Assembly: GCA_040255465.1 (NCBI GenBank)
Contig: JBDZVA010000003.1
Span: 806,001 to 870,000, forward strand
Source: UBA5793 sp040255465
GTDB taxonomy: Bacteria; Planctomycetota; Phycisphaerae; Phycisphaerales; UBA5793
DNA: 64,000 nucleotides
Direction: 5' to 3'
Under the pieces are notes generated by a model, which saw nothing but the letters and a program-made list of their open reading frames with translations, was not told the origin of the DNA and did no database searches. This document shows, one piece after another, positions 62,832 to 64,000 of the stretch (position 1 is its first letter; every line of letters begins with the position of its first letter). Position numbers and translations under genes: made by a program.

Positions 62832-64000
62832 TTGACCGGCTTTGGGTCGATTCAACTTTCCGCTGCGGTGGCTGCCGCCGCCTGTCTGCTCTGCCCGTTG
62901 GCGGGGCGGCTCATCATTAAGTGGCAGGAGCCCTCCGGCTGGAGGCGCCCACTGCATCCCGCGCTGGTCTTTCTGATTCTCTGCCTCGCTGGCGGTGTCA
63001 CCATGGTCGTCGGCTGGGCTGACATGTTCACCCGCGCCGATGCCGTCTTTGTCGCCGTCCTCAGCCTCGCCCTGGGCTTCGGTCTCACTGGCGAGCGATT
63101 TGCCGCCCGCCGCGCCGTCAAACTCACCGTGCAAGTCGTGCTGGCCTCGATGATCGCGCTGGCCGGCGTGCACCTGCCCGTCACCGGCGACGCATATCCC
63201 GTCATCGACATCCTCTGCACGATCCTGCTCATCGTCGGACTACTCAACCTGTTGGTCGTCCTGAACTTCCTCGACGGCCTGGCGTCACTGGTCGTCTTCA
63301 TCCTTGCCTCGTGCGCCGCGATCATCCTCAATCTCAGCATGGGGACCGACCAGCTCGGCGACCCGGCCGGCGTCGTCTTCGCCCTCTCGCTCTGCGGCCT
63401 GAGCCTGTGGTTCTTCATCTACTCGCGACCAAGTTCAAAGGCATACATGGGTGACTATGGCTCGATGATGCTCAACATCGGCCTCAGTCTGCTCGTCATC
63501 CGCATCGCCGTGGTCCGCGATCAGGTGTTCTCGGGCGCGATCATCGGCAGCCCCGCGTTGTTCCTTCCGCTGCTGCTCACCATTCCACTGCTGCTGGCAA
63601 GCATCCATCGCGAGCAAAAGGCGTTCTTCCGCCGCTCTCGTTTGGCGCTCATCCTCATTCTGATCGGCCACCTGCCTTACCTGCTGCCGCTGCTGACGGC
63701 TTCACCCAGTCGCGTCATCATGGTCGCCAGCCTGCTCATCGGATCCGTCATTCTGTGGACCGGCTTCGTAACCCAGGGCCGCATGCTTCGCGGCTGGTCG
63801 ATGCGCTGCATGTCTGAACCCATAGCCGACACGATCTGGATCGCGGCTCGCATCTTCGTCGTCAGCCTCCTGGCCGCCTACCTCATCAACATCAATCCGC
63901 TGATTGTGATCGGATCAGCCGTCGCGACCAGCGCCTTGCTGATACTGCAGGTCTCGTTCTGGCGCCGCTCGATCGACGCGGAAGAACTGCCCGAGGTCGT
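62832..64000 (+). CDS. MraY/WecA-family glycosyl-phosphate transferase (partial)
   Basis: At least 389 codons, running off the right edge, from a TTG at 62832 with GGGAGAA 6 nt upstream (a GTG at 62811 is also in frame). It is a polytopic membrane protein. The family motifs are present: 'LNFLDGLASLVVF' corresponds to the NxxDGLxG loop, and 'AYMGDYGSMMLNIGLSLLVI' to the FMGDxGS loop with its catalytic Asp. These enzymes move a sugar phosphate onto undecaprenyl phosphate at the start of peptidoglycan, O-antigen or teichoic-acid synthesis. The diverged NFLDGLAS form suggests a WecA-like protein rather than MraY itself. Confidence 0.85.
   Translation, partial: MTGFGSIQLSAAVAAAACLLCPLAGRLIIKWQEPSGWRRPLHPALVFLILCLAGGVTMVVGWADMFTRADAVFVAVLSLALGFGLTGERFAARRAVKLTVQVVLASMIALAGVHLPVTGDAYPVIDILCTILLIVGLLNLLVVLNFLDGLASLVVFILASCAAIILNLSMGTDQLGDPAGVVFALSLCGLSLWFFIYSRPSSKAYMGDYGSMMLNIGLSLLVIRIAVVRDQVFSGAIIGSPALFLPLLLTIPLLLASIHREQKAFFRRSRLALILILIGHLPYLLPLLTASPSRVIMVASLLIGSVILWTGFVTQGRMLRGWSMRCMSEPIADTIWIAARIFVVSLLAAYLININPLIVIGSAVATSALLILQVSFWRRSIDAEELPEV

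Overview
The window is GC-rich bacterial chromosome, packed with genes on both strands. I read it as a planctomycete, most likely of the Phycisphaerae type. The reasons are two membrane proteins ending in a Cys-x2-Cys-Gly-Tyr...Cys-x2-Cys-Gly zinc ribbon, a receptor-like Ser/Thr kinase fused to kinesin-light-chain-type TPRs, very large exported TPR and PQQ-propeller proteins, TolQ/TolR-type channels grouped with a vWA protein, and a separate CcsB/CcsA pair. This is inference from gene content; there is no rRNA or tRNA gene here to test it.

Layout. 1-7.2 kb (minus strand) is a tightly overlapping operon: a vWA protein with a TonB-like N-terminus, an exported protein, an ExbB/TolQ channel, two ExbD/TolR proteins, a large exported TPR protein, and a membrane protein running off the left edge. 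7.5-9.4 kb carries pyrH and uppP. 9.4-11.5 kb is a repeat-rich zone: a Y1 transposase bracketed by inverted copies of a palindromic repeat, then two hypothetical genes. 11.6-14.8 kb has a zinc alcohol dehydrogenase, a HEAT-type lipoprotein and an M16-fold protein without the zinc motif. 14.8-16.5 kb is a compact three-gene cassette led by a TIGR04255-family protein. 16.6-19.9 kb has small membrane proteins, a class II aldolase and a DUF433/DUF5615 toxin-antitoxin pair. 19.9-22.8 kb holds speA-speB (arginine to agmatine to putrescine). 22.9-26 kb (minus) has an oxidoreductase, an exported protein, and rpsL-rpsG without fusA behind them.

26-27.4 kb is a gene-free stretch with a four-copy GAGCGC-N4-GTGC array beside a T-tract-rich segment and several dispersed repeats. 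27.4-38.7 kb has an FG-GAP propeller protein, a decayed methyltransferase, a repeat array, radA, two tandem membrane PP2C (SpoIIE/RsbU-type) phosphatases with a TPR protein, then a methyltransferase, a LEA-like lipoprotein and a DUF5658-like protein. 38.8-49.3 kb has a 1387-residue PQQ/TPR protein, the kinase-TPR protein and two overlapping DUF21-CBS genes. 49.4-58 kb (minus) has MoxR, a SIMPL-domain protein, a zinc-ribbon membrane protein, CcsB-CcsA (system II cytochrome c maturation) and an amidohydrolase. 58-64 kb has an OmpA-type lipoprotein, a Cu/Zn superoxide dismutase, an uncharacterised protein, rpsA (ribosomal protein S1), and the start of a MraY/WecA-type glycosyl-phosphate transferase cut by the right edge.

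The points most worth a second look are the vWA protein that looks like the TonB/TolA partner of its ExbB/ExbD channel, the TIGR04255 cassette, the iteron-like array at 26.5 kb, and mobile palindromic repeats that have inserted in frame into two housekeeping genes, uppP and radA.
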